Shown here: positions 36,361 to 48,156 of the stretch, piece by piece | Numbering within the stretch: position 1 is the stretch's first letter | Layout of the letters: every line of letters begins with the position of its first letter | DNA from: Liolophura sinensis | Lineage: Eukaryota > Mollusca > Polyplacophora > Chitonida > Chitonidae | NCBI RefSeq assembly: GCF_032854445.1 | Contig: NC_088298.1 | Span: 7,925,504 to 7,989,503 of the forward strand | Reading direction: 5' to 3' | Length of the DNA stretch: 64,000 bases | Translations under genes and position numbers: made by a program | Notes under the pieces: generated by a model | Told to the model about the DNA's origin: nothing | What the model saw: the letters and a program-made list of their open reading frames with translations, nothing else | The model's database searches: none

Positions 36361-37799
36361 AAAGCTGTATTCATGGTTACAGTATTTGTCATGATCAGTA
36401 TTCATTTCTGCAATAATAGTCTAGAAAAAGGAAAAAGTCTATGTACACTATGGGACCTGTGTTAATATTCTTGAGCTTTATTCTGCGTCTATGTACGTGT
36501 CAGTTTTAGATGGAGTTTTGAAGACATTGAACAACTTTTCTTTTTTTTTAATTATTTTGGCACCTTCCCTTCCATATGTATGATACTTAAATCAACTCTC
36601 AATTTTACTATTCGGAAGGGAGCCACTATTCATGTGTATAATAATACCTGTACATAAACCGATGAAATTTAGCTTTTCTGAAGAATCGAGTGCTCAAGGA
36701 AGTAGTGCGGTGCAATGGTGTAGTACATGAACATGTTAATTACACCAGTGATACAAGTTATATTTATATTAGATGCTGCATTTTTTTGAAAGAAGAAAAA
36801 AAATATTTGAGATTACCCTGCAGCTTCTTTTCACTAGAGAAAAAATAAGCAAAGTCACAGTATTCTAAAAGCTTTTGAATTTGAAAAACATGAATTTTTA
36901 AAAAGTTGTTTTGTCAGTGTTTAGGACCTATACTCTTGGGGTGTTAAAGCAGACATTACATTCCTTTTATTCGTTGGTGGTTCTGGGGCGGGGAATGGTT
37001 GTGTGGAGGTCTTGCTGTGCAGAGGTGATGCTGCAGACAGCTGAAATAAAGAGCGGCCTGAAAAAAATAATTGAAATTCAGCCATTGTGTTTTTTATCAT
37101 TTGAGCATGTTACGATTCAAAGATTGTCTTGTCTACTTGCACATGTTGTTTCCTATATTTTAGTGTGGTTACCGTCCCTGAAAGCAATAATCTCTAGGTG
37201 AAAAATTATCCCCAGCACAGGAGAGGCCTGGTAGAATTATTCGTATTAATATGGTAAAGTTGGGTTTTGCCTGTAACGCCCCCAACCCTCAATACTGACA
37301 TGCTGCGTGACTGGTACAACAGTAAAGTGAACTTGATTTGTCAGTTTACTGACAGTCTGATGCCATGGGATCCCACAATCTAGATTTGAAAATTCAAGCA
37401 TGATCTAAGACAATTCCATTTTTTGATATGGCATAAAGCACCAATCAAATAAATAAAGAGGAAAATGCTATTTATTGGAAAATGTTAAACAGATCATTGG
37501 AAAAACCTCTTGGTTTTACAGTACTTTTCTGTTTTGCTTTTAGGAGGAAAATGAAAAGCAAGAAAAATAGTAAAAATGAAGTATATTTATATAAATATAT
37601 ATCTCAGAGGAGAGAGGATTAAACACTGTCCAGGAAAGTAATTAAATTTACTGTGGGTGCACTTTTGTATAGAAAATGTAAGTTACCTGTAACTTAAAAT
37701 GAGCCACAAGGATCCAGTAATAAGAAAGTTGGCCATAGATATATGTATTTTTCTGATGTCTTTCCTGACATACACCGAAAGTTTATAGTGCTGCCTCAC

Positions 37800-39145
37800 T
37801 AGAACAACAAGCAGAAGTCACCAAGTCACAGTCACAGTGTGCTGGCACCAGACGTATCACCACACCCAGCCACAGTAGGCTGGAACCAGACATGACACCT
37901 CACCGAATCATAGTGTACTGACCCAAGACATAGCACTTCACCCAGTCACTGTATGCTGGCACCAGACTTAACACCCCACCCAGTCACAGTATATTGACAC
38001 CAGACATGAAGCACCACGCAGTCACAGTGCACTGACAGCAGATCAAAGACCCCACCCAGTCACAGTATGCTAGCACCTGAAATAACGCTCCACAAGGTCA
38101 CAGTATACTGACATCAGAAATAACGTCTCACCCACTCATAGTATGTTGATACTGGAAATGACACACCACCCAGTCACAGTATGCTGGCACCAGACATGAC
38201 ACCTCACCCAGTCACAGTATGCTGACACCACACATGACACCCGCTCAGTCACAGAATGGCGGCACCAGAAATAACACTACACCCAGTCACAGTATGCTGA
38301 CATTAGAAATAACACCCCACCCAGTCATAGTAGGCAGACTTCAGACATGACACACCACCCAGCCACAACATGCTAGCACCAGAAATAGCGCTTCACTTTG
38401 TCACAGTATGCTGGCACTGGATATAATACCCCACCCAGTCACAATATGCTGACATCAGAAATAACACCCCACAAGGTCATAGTATGCTTGCACCAGACTT
38501 AATACCTCGCCCAGTCACAGTATGCTGGCATAAGACATACACCCCTACGCAGTCACAGTATGATGACACCATAAAATGCTGATAACAGAAATGACACTGT
38601 ACTCGGAAAACACTGACACCAGACATGAGGCACCACCCTTTCACAGTACATGGACACCAGACATAATACCTGACCCAGTCACAGTGTACTGACACTAGAC
38701 ATGATGCCTCACCCAGTCACAGTATACTAACATCAGATGTGGCACCACTCAGCCAAAATATACTGATACTAGATATGGTGCCCCACCCAGTCACAGTATA
38801 CTGACATCAGACATATGATACCACCCAGTCATAATAAATACACTGACACCAGCCAAATGGCATGTACCATTTAGTAACAGAATAGACACCAGACAGAACT
38901 TCCCACCCACAGTGTACTGACACCAGACATGCTGTCTCACCCAGCCACAGTGTACTGATACCAGACATGATGCCTCACCCAGTCACAGTGCACTGACAAC
39001 AGATAGGAGGCACTGCTGTCACAGTATGCTGAGGCCAGGTATAACACCCAGTCACAGTGTGACACCAGACGTGGTACCAACCAGCTGTCACAGTATACTG
39101 ATACTACAGATGCTGCTCTATCCACTCACAGCTAGTGGACTGACA
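37800..39145. repeat. Large minisatellite, about 40-bp unit, some 33 copies
   Basis: Unit: CACCCAGTCACAGTATGCTG followed by ACACCAGACATGACACC, diverged copy to copy. Translations on the minus strand (…CDWVRYYVW…) are periodic artefacts. A single diverged unit recurs at about 45590-45635. Confidence 0.9.
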
Positions 39146-39204
39146 TCAGGCTAACCTCCCTGGATCACCACAGTACCCATCTTATCAGTGATTTAGAATG
39201 TCTT

Positions 39205-39473
39205 GAGATTTATTTATTTATTTGGAGTCTTACGCCGTACTCGACAGTACTTCACTTTTATGACGGTGCTCATTATTGAGAAAGGAAAGCAAACAGAGCC
39301 CAGAGGAAATGCATGACCATCTGCAGGTTGCTCTCAGACCTTCCCACAAACTTCCGGTAAGGAAGTCAGTTAACAAGAGCTTGACATGAAAACACAGTGA
39401 TTGAATAGGTGGGAGGCTTTTGGATCAATGTGCTGCGCTTGCACGCTAACCACTAGGCCATGGAGGCACCCTG
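39205..39473 (-). repeat. SINE, complete, minus orientation
   Basis: TTTATTTATTTGGAGTCTTA tail/core, middle module with CATCTGCAGGTTGCT, and a degenerate head ending GGCCATGGAGGCACC. Confidence 0.8.
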
Positions 39474-39968
39474 TTGAGATTTACCGCTGGTATATAATAC
39501 GAGTGAGTGGAGTTAAGTTCTATATGACAGTGTGTGGATCATGACTGAGGGGTTAAGTTTAAATTCCTAGGAAACATGAAGTATTCAGTCACAAACAAGA
39601 AATTTAATTGTGTATTCTTCTGCTGCCAATGAACGACAATCCTCATATGGCTGTTGTGCAGTCTAACACCAATATCGCATGCATATCATTATGCTGTGAC
39701 ACATGGTAAAGTTTGTATAAAGAGTAAGCTCAAATGAAGATTTTCTGCACAGATAAAACTGACTGCCATTATGCATAAACTGAAAACTTCATGGGTATTC
39801 AGTTATGAACGGCAATGAAAAAAAAAAGTCTATTTATTATTTACATTTCGACAATATATCTGAGTTTGTGCATTTGAATGCCTTATGTTGCATGTTCCTA
39901 GCTGTGGGCCTGCAGAGATTTGTTTGGTGTTGCACATTTCGCTATATACATATACATATATATATATG

Positions 39969-40140
39969 CATTTATTTATTTCATTGCTGTTTTACACCAT
40001 ACTCAAGAATATTTCAATTATAAAACGGCAGCCAGCATTATGGTGGGGGAAAACTGGGCAAAGCCTGGGGGAAACCCACGACCATCTGCAGGTTGCTGGC
40101 AGGCATTCCCAGATAAAACCAGAGAGGAAGCCAGCATATA
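39969..40140 (-). repeat. SINE, head-truncated, minus orientation
   Basis: Core TTGCTGTTTTACACCATACT and middle module, stopping at GAGAGGAAGCCAGCAT. A (TA)n-like run precedes it. Confidence 0.85.
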
Positions 40141-40859
40141 AATAATGTTTTATAAATGCATTAACACGAGAACGGCATTAAAAGTTAGGCCTGGCTTAAC
40201 CAGACAGATTCTCCAGTATGACGCTGGACAACATTGACAATAAAAGAAATAATATAATCAATAAATAAACTGTATTTGGAGAACAGTTAATTAATTATAT
40301 ACATATACACTCCTAAATAATTATATTTACGACAGACCAGTGATAATGATTGTACAGGACCCGCACATAGTAGCTGAATTACATCCTGTGGAGCATACTA
40401 ATTGTTACTAATTAGTTTATAGTTTCCACTTGAGGAATATGCTCACTGCAGATTGGAACTTAGTACCCATTGGCTGGCCAAATTTAACTTTTTTAGCAAT
40501 TTAGCTATTTTAACATCATCAATTTTTGTATCTTAAATAGTATTATGGATATTTGAAAATTATGATACGTGATTAACGAAGGATGATTCAAGAGGTGGAC
40601 TCAAGCAAGCCTTCAGTAACTGATTATGGGTGTAAACTAAATGTAGCACTGCTGGGTGACAAGAAAGACATGACAGGCACCTTACACTATTAGCTTAGTT
40701 CGTGAATCCAGGAATGATGTTCACATATTCAAATTCAATAAATATTTTAAGCTATATGTTCCAACTTATTAAAGTTTTCAAAAGTTGTTAAAGTCCAAAT
40801 AGAGCTTTCAGTGATCTTTCTGTGTAATATGGACATTTCCTTTCTCTTGTTTTGTTGTG
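40141..40859. other. PP2D1 downstream flank
   Basis: A/T-rich, probably including PP2D1 3' UTR (minus strand). No clear poly(A) signal or repeat identified. Confidence 0.4.
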
Positions 40860-43800
40860 TCAGAGACCACTTCCTGGCAAAAGAACAACAAACACTGTAA
40901 TATTGTCCTTGGCACCTGCCAGAAGCGCTGCCTGGACCAAGTACTCAGCCATCGCCTTGGCAACCTCTCTCTGAGCCTCCTCTTGACTTGTGGGAATGTT
41001 GTCTGACAGCCTGGACAGAGCTGGACATGATGTGCGGTCTCCAACGGTGTCAATGTCGCCGTCATGTCCCGACTCATTGTCAGAGTTATCTCCCATGCCG
41101 CTGCCCTCTTCAGTGTACATGTCACCATGGTAACCAACATGGCCACCAGGCAGATTCTCATTGTCAACCTGTCCAGATCTCGACCGGTCACCCATGGATT
41201 CCACTTCCTCTGGGATATCATCACGTTCCCCGTCCCCAGGTTTGCTGATGACCTTTTTGTGCTCCTTTTCCCACCTCGGCGACAGTTCTGCCTCAGTGCT
41301 GGACAGTGATGGTGCGTGTTGTCGTCGGCTACGGATGATATCTTTCTGTTGGGTTGTGGCAGCAGATGGACAGCGAGACACTTCGGAAAGCGTTGAGATA
41401 AACAGCTTCAGGCTGGAACTTATCCGATCAGGAGGCGGTATCCGGTTGCTAGGTAACAACTGAAAAATCACCCCACCAATCAAGACAAGCTACATGTAAA
41501 ATGAGGAGAAATGCAAGAAGAAATGCAAGGAGAAATGCAAGAATTTGGTTGCTGTTAATGAAGACACAAAGTTTTTACAGTATACAGTGAAACAGAATGA
41601 CCCAGTACCTGGCGTATCCTCTTTCTACACAGACACTTCATCGATCTCTATACAAATGTTAGTGTTCTGTTTGGACTGGTAGAATGATATCAATCTAAAA
41701 ATATAAGGTTCAGATCAGCTCCAATGTAATATTTTTATGACATTTTTCTGCCTTTAGACACAAACATTTTGTAGTTTATTTTAGGAAAAAACAGCAAGTG
41801 AATTAAACCCCTCCATACCTGGACTAGTAACGATGTCACTTCATTGTTGTTGAAGACTTCCCAGACTCCGTGTGAGGCGAACACAAGCAGTTGGGCATAG
41901 CCATCAACAGGCACACAAGTCGTGTACGGCTCGACCAGAATGCACTTCTTCAACTTCTTATCACCGTGGTTACCAAGCCCTCTGGTGGTTGCTAAGACAC
42001 CATTAACTCTGATGTCTTTAGTACTTTCACTAAGAGTTGCACCTTAAATCGCCAAAAACACATTCATATACATGTAAGAGCTGGACCAGATTTGTTATGA
42101 AAACTAAAGACTTGGAAGCCTACATATATAATCACATGCTAACAAATGTTTTATCCTAACACCAATACTAAATGATGTGCAAAGACACAAACTTCTGGGT
42201 TACCTTATCATGCCATAAAGAGGCGACAATGACATCATTTTGTTGTCATATTTATTAATTTATTTGATCGATGTTTTATGCTGTAATCAAAAATATGGCC
42301 CAATTGAGAGATGTCTTGCACCACCAAACATACATACCACATAGCAGTTTTTTACAATTTTGCCTATTAAAAGATTCAATAAATTAAGTATCTGTTACAA
42401 ATAAATCTAATAATAGAGAAATAAAAAAAGGTTGAACATGCAAAGTTATTATCATTTCTGCATATCTGATATATATGGTAAGAAGTGGCAAAGGTACATA
42501 CCTGCTTTCAAAACTCTTCCCTTCTCTTTAGGGTTATATGGGGTGTGGTCTCTGGACATCTGGTATGGTCTGTTACCCCTGATCAGCAGTGCTCTTACAT
42601 TTCCTGTAAACATGACCGTGAACTCTATTTCAGAGGAAGGAGATTTTTTGGACAATGATAATGTTGACATTTCAGGTATTTCTTTAACAAAAGACTATAG
42701 TCTATATGTACTTAATGTAACATGACAGGAAAACTGGGTAAGTTTAGTTTATTTGATTTGATTGGTGTTTTATCCCGTACTCAAGTATATTTCACTTATA
42801 CGACGATGGCAAGCATTATGGTGGGAAGAAACCAAGCAGAACCTGAGGGAAACCCACGTCCATCTGCAGGTTGCTGGCAGAGTAAATATTTAAGGGCCTA
42901 ACTCTGCTGAGCAGTGTTTGTTGTGTAACCCGATACCGCTGAAGCTTGTTTCGTACCCAGTCAAATGCTGCGCATTCTCGGGATTTGACGAGGTATGTAA
43001 CTAGCTTCAGCGGTATCGGGTTACACAACGAACACCAAGACGAAGGTGTTAAAAGTCTATTCTACTCTAAAAAATGAAGGAAATGTTTCAAAAACTGCAT
43101 ATATCACGCTGTCATTCTGTTTTATTCTCTCAACAGAAGTGATGCCTTTTAGACCAATCAACGGCAAGCTTAGATCATGGCAGTTGACCTAGATACATTA
43201 AAGTCTTATTGTTGCATGACATAGACATGTGAAAGTTTACTGTACATGCACCATGATGTCATACTGCTGAGCTCAGATTGGAATGTCTTGAAACAAATGT
43301 TTCTGTTTAAATGTCATGGCACCCGAGTGTAAACTATAAAAAAAATGTAAAAACAAGAGCGATATCTATGAACTGTGCGGAATAACACTTTTATCACTGA
43401 AGGAAATTCTGATAGTTCACCTTTACATCAATCACAAAGAAAATCTAACAGGTAACCAACTCAAATTTTTTTTATTTGTAGACATAAACAGCATGAAATG
43501 ATATTACTCGGGGAGGTAAACATACCGGCTGGTGTGTTGCGTGACAGACTTGATGCTGTTTGAAAGGTCATCTCTATTAATCTCTATCTGTGTGCCTCTC
43601 TGACGTGTGCTTGTGCAGAATGATAGTAACTGGACAATGGCTACATTGTAACTCCACTAGCGCTGTATAAATTCAGCAATTTAAAGTGCTAACTGAGCAA
43701 GTACACTGGTTTTTTTTGTCCAGTGTAATAAAACATATGGTGCATCACCAAATTACATGTATTTTCACTGAAATGTACAGTAGGCTGTAAAGTTTATAAA

Positions 43801-46029
43801 TAGTGATAAGAGATTATTGTGAGATTTCATTTAGCATTTTTTAGCCGTGATTTAACTTTTAGCCTTATGTGAAGCAATATTGTACAGATTCATGTAGTTC
43901 ATGCTGAGGGATGGAATATCACGAATGGTCTGCTCAAAAGAAGTGATGTTCAAGAAGTGTGCAGCAAAAGTTGAATATCCCTTGTCAAAAACTCACAATC
44001 CCTTCTTATTCCCAGCATGCACCACGTGTTTCTTTAGTCCGCAGATTGGGAGTCTTCCCATTTCTGTGGAATTACATTCATGCAAAGAAAGTTGACATGG
44101 TTTCCTTTCCACTGTGTGAGCTTACCAGAATTTGCAAGATGAATCACTCCTATGGTATCCTCTGATTTTGGCTGGTTGTCATCAGCTTCGTTAGTGCTTT
44201 CGTCCTTTTTCAGCTCTTCTTCTTGGGACGAATCTTTCTTATGAAAGTCCTGTATGATAACATTTAGAGTAGAACACCCGCTCCATCGTACTTTTGAACA
44301 TTCATCTTTTCCATAAGACAACAAAATATCCAGTAACTGATGGACTTTCTTGAAACTGCTTGAAATATTTTCGCTTAACTGAGATTCAAACTTCTTCAAC
44401 GTCTGTTTAGACTTCTGTAGGCAAGGTTCCATTTTTTCATGCATAAGAGATTCATATTTTTCTTCACACAGTTTTCTGATTTGTTGGACGATGTCAATGC
44501 TTTGTTCAAATAAAATAACTCGTTCACTTTCCTTTGTCGTTGGACGGACAAACGTATACCTTGACACAGCAGATTCATCAGTGAGATTGTCGCCTTCTGT
44601 ACACTTTGTCCTAGGGTCGAATTTGGACATTTCATGAAGTAACAGCCCGTGAAGTTCAGAAGCTGCTATTTCCGCAGCGAATCGGCCTTGATGTCCGTCG
44701 TACAGTCCCATGAAACACTTGTGTGGATCTCCTCCATAGCAGTCTTGATACACACGAGTGTCCTCCATTTCATTTTTCCACCTTTCATTTCCGCTGGCAC
44801 AAATTCCAACTGCCTGAATGCAATTCGGGCTACAATTCAGAGAAACTCCACGAACTTTTGTGTCGACGTTTCGTCTCACTCGCCGATGAGACTCAAAAGT
44901 CTGTTCCAAATTTGCTTTCAGCAACTCATAAGCTTCATTGACTTTTTGCACCTCTTTAGGATCCACTGTTTCATTTTCGCTGACCTTTGCACGCATCTGT
45001 TTGATGAGATTATTTCGCCGATGGAAGAGCTTGGCTGTATCGTCAGGCTGGTTCATGTCTTTATATCTCATCACCTCTAGCGCACGAATACGCCTCCTGT
45101 GTTCACACAAGTCAGCAATGTCCACATAGCTCTTTGTCTTCTCACAGAATATTGTAATGTCAGGCTTCAATTGGACATCAGTCAACAAGGTCAACGGAGT
45201 CTCTGTCACAACCAACCAACAAATAATCATTTTCAGACTCGTAGTCAGTCGAACATGGGTTCAGTGATAACATTTAAGTTTCCAAGTAAATTTGAAATCT
45301 TACACGAACTTGCCTCCAATTGTGTAGAATTTATTATATTTGAAATAAAATTTGTTGTTCATTTCATAAAGATCCTAACATGAGAATCAAAAGCTTGTGT
45401 AACATTTGGAATTTTCACGGGGATACAATTAAATAATGAACTGTTTGACAGGATTTGTTTGTTGGACTGAGGTTTTCACCCATATTCCGTTCACATAATA
45501 CATGTATAGCTCACATCTTGACATGTCAGACCCAATGTAGACATCATCATGGCGCTGCCTCACTTGAATGCCATGCTGAAGACACCATGCATGTACAACA
45601 TTATCCACCCAATCACATTATATTGACACTATGACAACAATTACTAACATGGCCTATTCAATATTCTTATGTTTACATCCAACATCAAGCCAAGGAAGCT
45701 GATTCTAAAGTCTTTACAAAGTATCACTTGAGATAGGAATGAACCCAGGATTATTGTTTAAAAGTCTCACACTCTAATACCATTATCAGAAAAACTAATC
45801 AGTACTCGGATCAAGTATAATTTTAACTGAAGGCTTTTACATGTTACTGAAAGGGTATTTTTCCACATCTTCGGGTGATATACTGAAGTTTCATTGTTTT
45901 TTTACCAGATCTGTCCAGTTCCTCTTCCCTGTTCTCCATTGTGGAATTGTTCAGCCATTCCTCATTGACTTTCCCATCATTTTCAGGTCCTTCCAGTTCT
46001 GGATCCCAGTTTTCATCGATCTTCGGCAT
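40860..46029 (-). CDS. PP2D1: PP2D1, protein phosphatase 2C-like domain protein (probable pseudophosphatase)
   Basis: Exons in transcript order: 46029-45906, 45202-44126, 42603-42502, 42042-41819, 41459-40860; GT/AG borders and phases (1, 1, 1, 0) all agree, giving 708 residues against about 630 in human PP2D1. The PP2C-like fold is recognised from GNERWKNEMED (to residue 189), CFMGLYDGHQG (Asp210), IHLANSGNVRALL, RDHTPYNPKEKGRV, ATTRGLGNHGDKKLK, LLVFASHGVWEVF and AGAKDNITV (Asp694). A long charged insert separates the DGHQG part from the IHLANSG part, as in human. The Asp of the usual (A/T)DG(L/V)WD motif is Ser at about 491, so one metal ligand is lost and catalysis is unlikely. Whether the protein acts as a scaffold or regulator is unknown. 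Start chosen at MPKIDENW, the first ATG after a good acceptor. Confidence 0.93.
42248..42297 (-). repeat. SINE core scrap
   Basis: TTTATTTGATCGATGTTTTA plus a diverged remainder of the core, in PP2D1 intron 3. Confidence 0.5.
42747..42880 (-). repeat. SINE, head-truncated, PP2D1 intron 2
   Basis: Core GATTGGTGTTTTATCCCGTA and middle module ending CATCTGCAGGTTGCTGGCAG. Confidence 0.85.
42914..43035. mobile_element. 122-bp palindromic foldback element, PP2D1 intron 2
   Basis: Arms 42914-42946 and 43003-43035 are inverse copies with one mismatch (32 of 33), containing GTGTAACCCGATACCGCTGA. The inner bases pair further (AGTCAAAT / ATTTGACG), leaving a small loop around 42966-42980. No coding content. 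Confidence 0.85.
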
Positions 46030-46066
46030 GTTGGCTGATGACCATGCATGAGAGACCAGTACAAAC
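46030..46066 (-). other. PP2D1: PP2D1 5' UTR part of the first coding exon
   Basis: On the minus strand TTACCCAG|GTTTGTACTG marks an acceptor at 46067-46068, so an upstream non-coding exon is expected. Confidence 0.5.
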
Positions 46067-46354
46067 CTGGGTAAGCAATGTGATACACAAGTAAGGTACC
46101 CACAGATTTAGCCTGAATTTGAAATCAGGTTGTCTCATTTCCGACTTTCTCCTATTTTCCCTGCCTCTATCATGTGATAATTTTGTCAGAAAAGGGCATC
46201 TCAAAGACAGTAAGACACCCTGCTGCCTAACCAATACATGTACCTCCAATGAACCAGTAATCGGGAGATGTGAGTTGGCCTAGAGATTAAAAGATAATAT
46301 TTATAATCAATTAAGATACTTGTACAATTATTATATGTTATCTATGTTGAAAAG

Positions 46355-46709
46355 GCTACGCCCAGGGTTTAAATCTGCACATTCTCAGCACGCAAATAAC
46401 AATTTTGTCCCTACAATATTTATCAAATAGAAGCCAGTCTCGTCTATGTGTAAAGTTGAGCTGCGAAAAAATCATGCCAGCAATGTCAACTGCAGACAGC
46501 ACTGGTATAAAGGCGTGACGTCACAATGATGTGTCAATGAATGCAGCATCACAGATAAAAATGACGTCAGCATATGCTGTAATTCATCTGCGCCAGGTTT
46601 AATCTCATATACCCCTTGTGGGCACTGGCCTGAAGCTGTGACAACTGTGTCAACATTTTAACCCGCCTGATCATCCAATGCCAATCGGGAATCACGGATG
46701 ATGTAGGGA
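46355..46709 (-). repeat. Unnamed 350-bp interspersed repeat, copy 2 (inverted)
   Basis: Reverse complement of the repeat at 28527-28870, with about 13 extra bases (GGGGTATATGAG region). It contains GTGACGTCAC and ATGACGTCAG, CRE-like palindromes that are partly mutated in copy 1. Confidence 0.8.
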
Positions 46710-46861
46710 CAAAAATCTTTCACAGTGTATGTTCATAATAGCTTATACTCTGCATCCATCAAGGTATTCCACTTAATTGATGAAAACACTCATACTGGTT
46801 CAAGCCTGAAAATAACCTTTGGAAAATTTTGATGATGTTCAAAATCCTTTCAAAAATTTTT

Positions 46862-46935
46862 CTGAGTGAGTGAGTGCTTGGGGTTTAACGTCGTACTTAA
46901 CAATTTCTCAGTCATATGACGACGATAGTGTTTTC
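46862..46935 (+). repeat. Fragment of the GAGTGAGTGCTTGGGGTTTAACG repeat family
   Basis: Contains TTTAACGTCGTACTTAACAA and TCAGTCATATGACGACG. Same family as the inverted scrap at 2128-2174. Confidence 0.6.
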
Positions 46936-47305
46936 AAGGTTAATCACTGTAGGTATAAGCTATGTTATTTTAATTTTCATGTGAAGTTTGTCAGGCACCA
47001 AATAGTTTGTACCGGTACCTGACATGATGGATTTTGATACCTGGCAATGTCCTTGTCAGGCTGCTTAGTTGCAGGCTTGCTGGTCACACTTTGAGAACCA
47101 CAACGCGTTGCATTGAAATAATAATATATTACAACAACAACCTTACACAAGACCGCTGAAACCAGGCCCCCAACTACGAGGTCTTCAAATCGCCTGGTAA
47201 AGTCACACCTACAATGATGTCTATCAATTTCTTAGTTACAAAGGACTGCTGTCATGATATCAATCTTGGTTTTCGCGAAACATAGCGACACTGAATACCT
47301 TTTAC

Positions 47306-47563
47306 CTTTTGCTTTCGATCTATGCTGTCACTGTCAGACCTTCTCCAACACAGTTGCCAGGTGTGCGAGGTAAACACAACAGGTGGCGCTGTGAGGTCAA
47401 AGATTATCTCCCTTACACCAGGAAGCTCGCCGTTAAATACGAAGAAGGCCCACTGTTTTCTGCCCATGTATTCCACCTGCATGTGAGACACTTTTTTCTG
47501 CACCGTTTCTTCTGTCTTCCGTAAAACTGGAGACTCAGTTGGCAAGGCAGCAACTGTGTAATG
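47306..47563 (-). CDS. Unassigned exon-like open segment
   Basis: On the minus strand a 258-base open segment lies between TTGTAG (acceptor-like, 47564-47565) and a donor CAAAAG|GTAAAA after 47306, exactly 86 codons in one phase. It reads …SPVLRKTEETVQKKVSHMQ… and …FFVFNGELPGVREIIFDLT…, which looks protein-like but which I do not recognise. It does not join in frame to the first PP2D1 exon (a stop follows soon after). It could be an exon of another gene, an untranslated PP2D1 exon, or chance. Confidence 0.25.
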
Positions 47564-47576
47564 CTACAAGTGTGTC

Positions 47577-47677
<101 letters not shown>

Positions 47678-48095
47678 AATTCAATATTTTAAATTCAAAA
47701 TCACGACCATGTTGATAATTAGAAATTACGCTGGCTGGGCCATAGTCTTTCTCCACGTCTTTCTGAAGTTGCATGATTTTTGTAAAATTAATTCTTTGAC
47801 ATACAGAAACACGACTGATGGTTTATTTTGCGGACAATTATCAACATACATGCAACATTGTGTAGCTCATTACACAAAATAGTGGAAAAAATTTGAAGTA
47901 AATGGGCTTCTTTCGCTGGCCTTTTCGAGGCAGGGAAAATCAAGAAAACTTCTGCTAAATTTCCAGGTTGGTGTTTCCACGGGAACTTTTATTATTTTGA
48001 AACTTAAAAACAAAAGAAAAATAATTGAAAAGAACCCATTAGAAAAAGGCAGCTCGGTGGACAGAGAAAAAAAAAACAAAGAGAAAGATAGTACG

Positions 48096-48154
48096 CCCGA
48101 AATGGGACTCGAACCCACGACCCTCAGATGACTTCTGAATGAGGAGTCCAATGC
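48096..48154 (-). pseudogene. tRNA-Lys 3' fragment
   Basis: The 3' half (CTGAGGGTCGTGGGTTCGAG…GGGCG) and part of the insert are present; the 5' half is lost where a LINE poly(A) tail begins at 48157. Confidence 0.75.
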
Positions 48155-48156
48155 TC

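Noticed and set aside
41064-41463. Plus-strand open frames of 81-100 codons opposite the last PP2D1 exon
   Set aside because: Shadows of the PP2D1 coding exon.
46030-47563. Joining the 47306-47563 segment to the first PP2D1 exon as a longer N-terminus
   Set aside because: With the acceptor at 46067 the joined frame meets a stop within about 17 codons.
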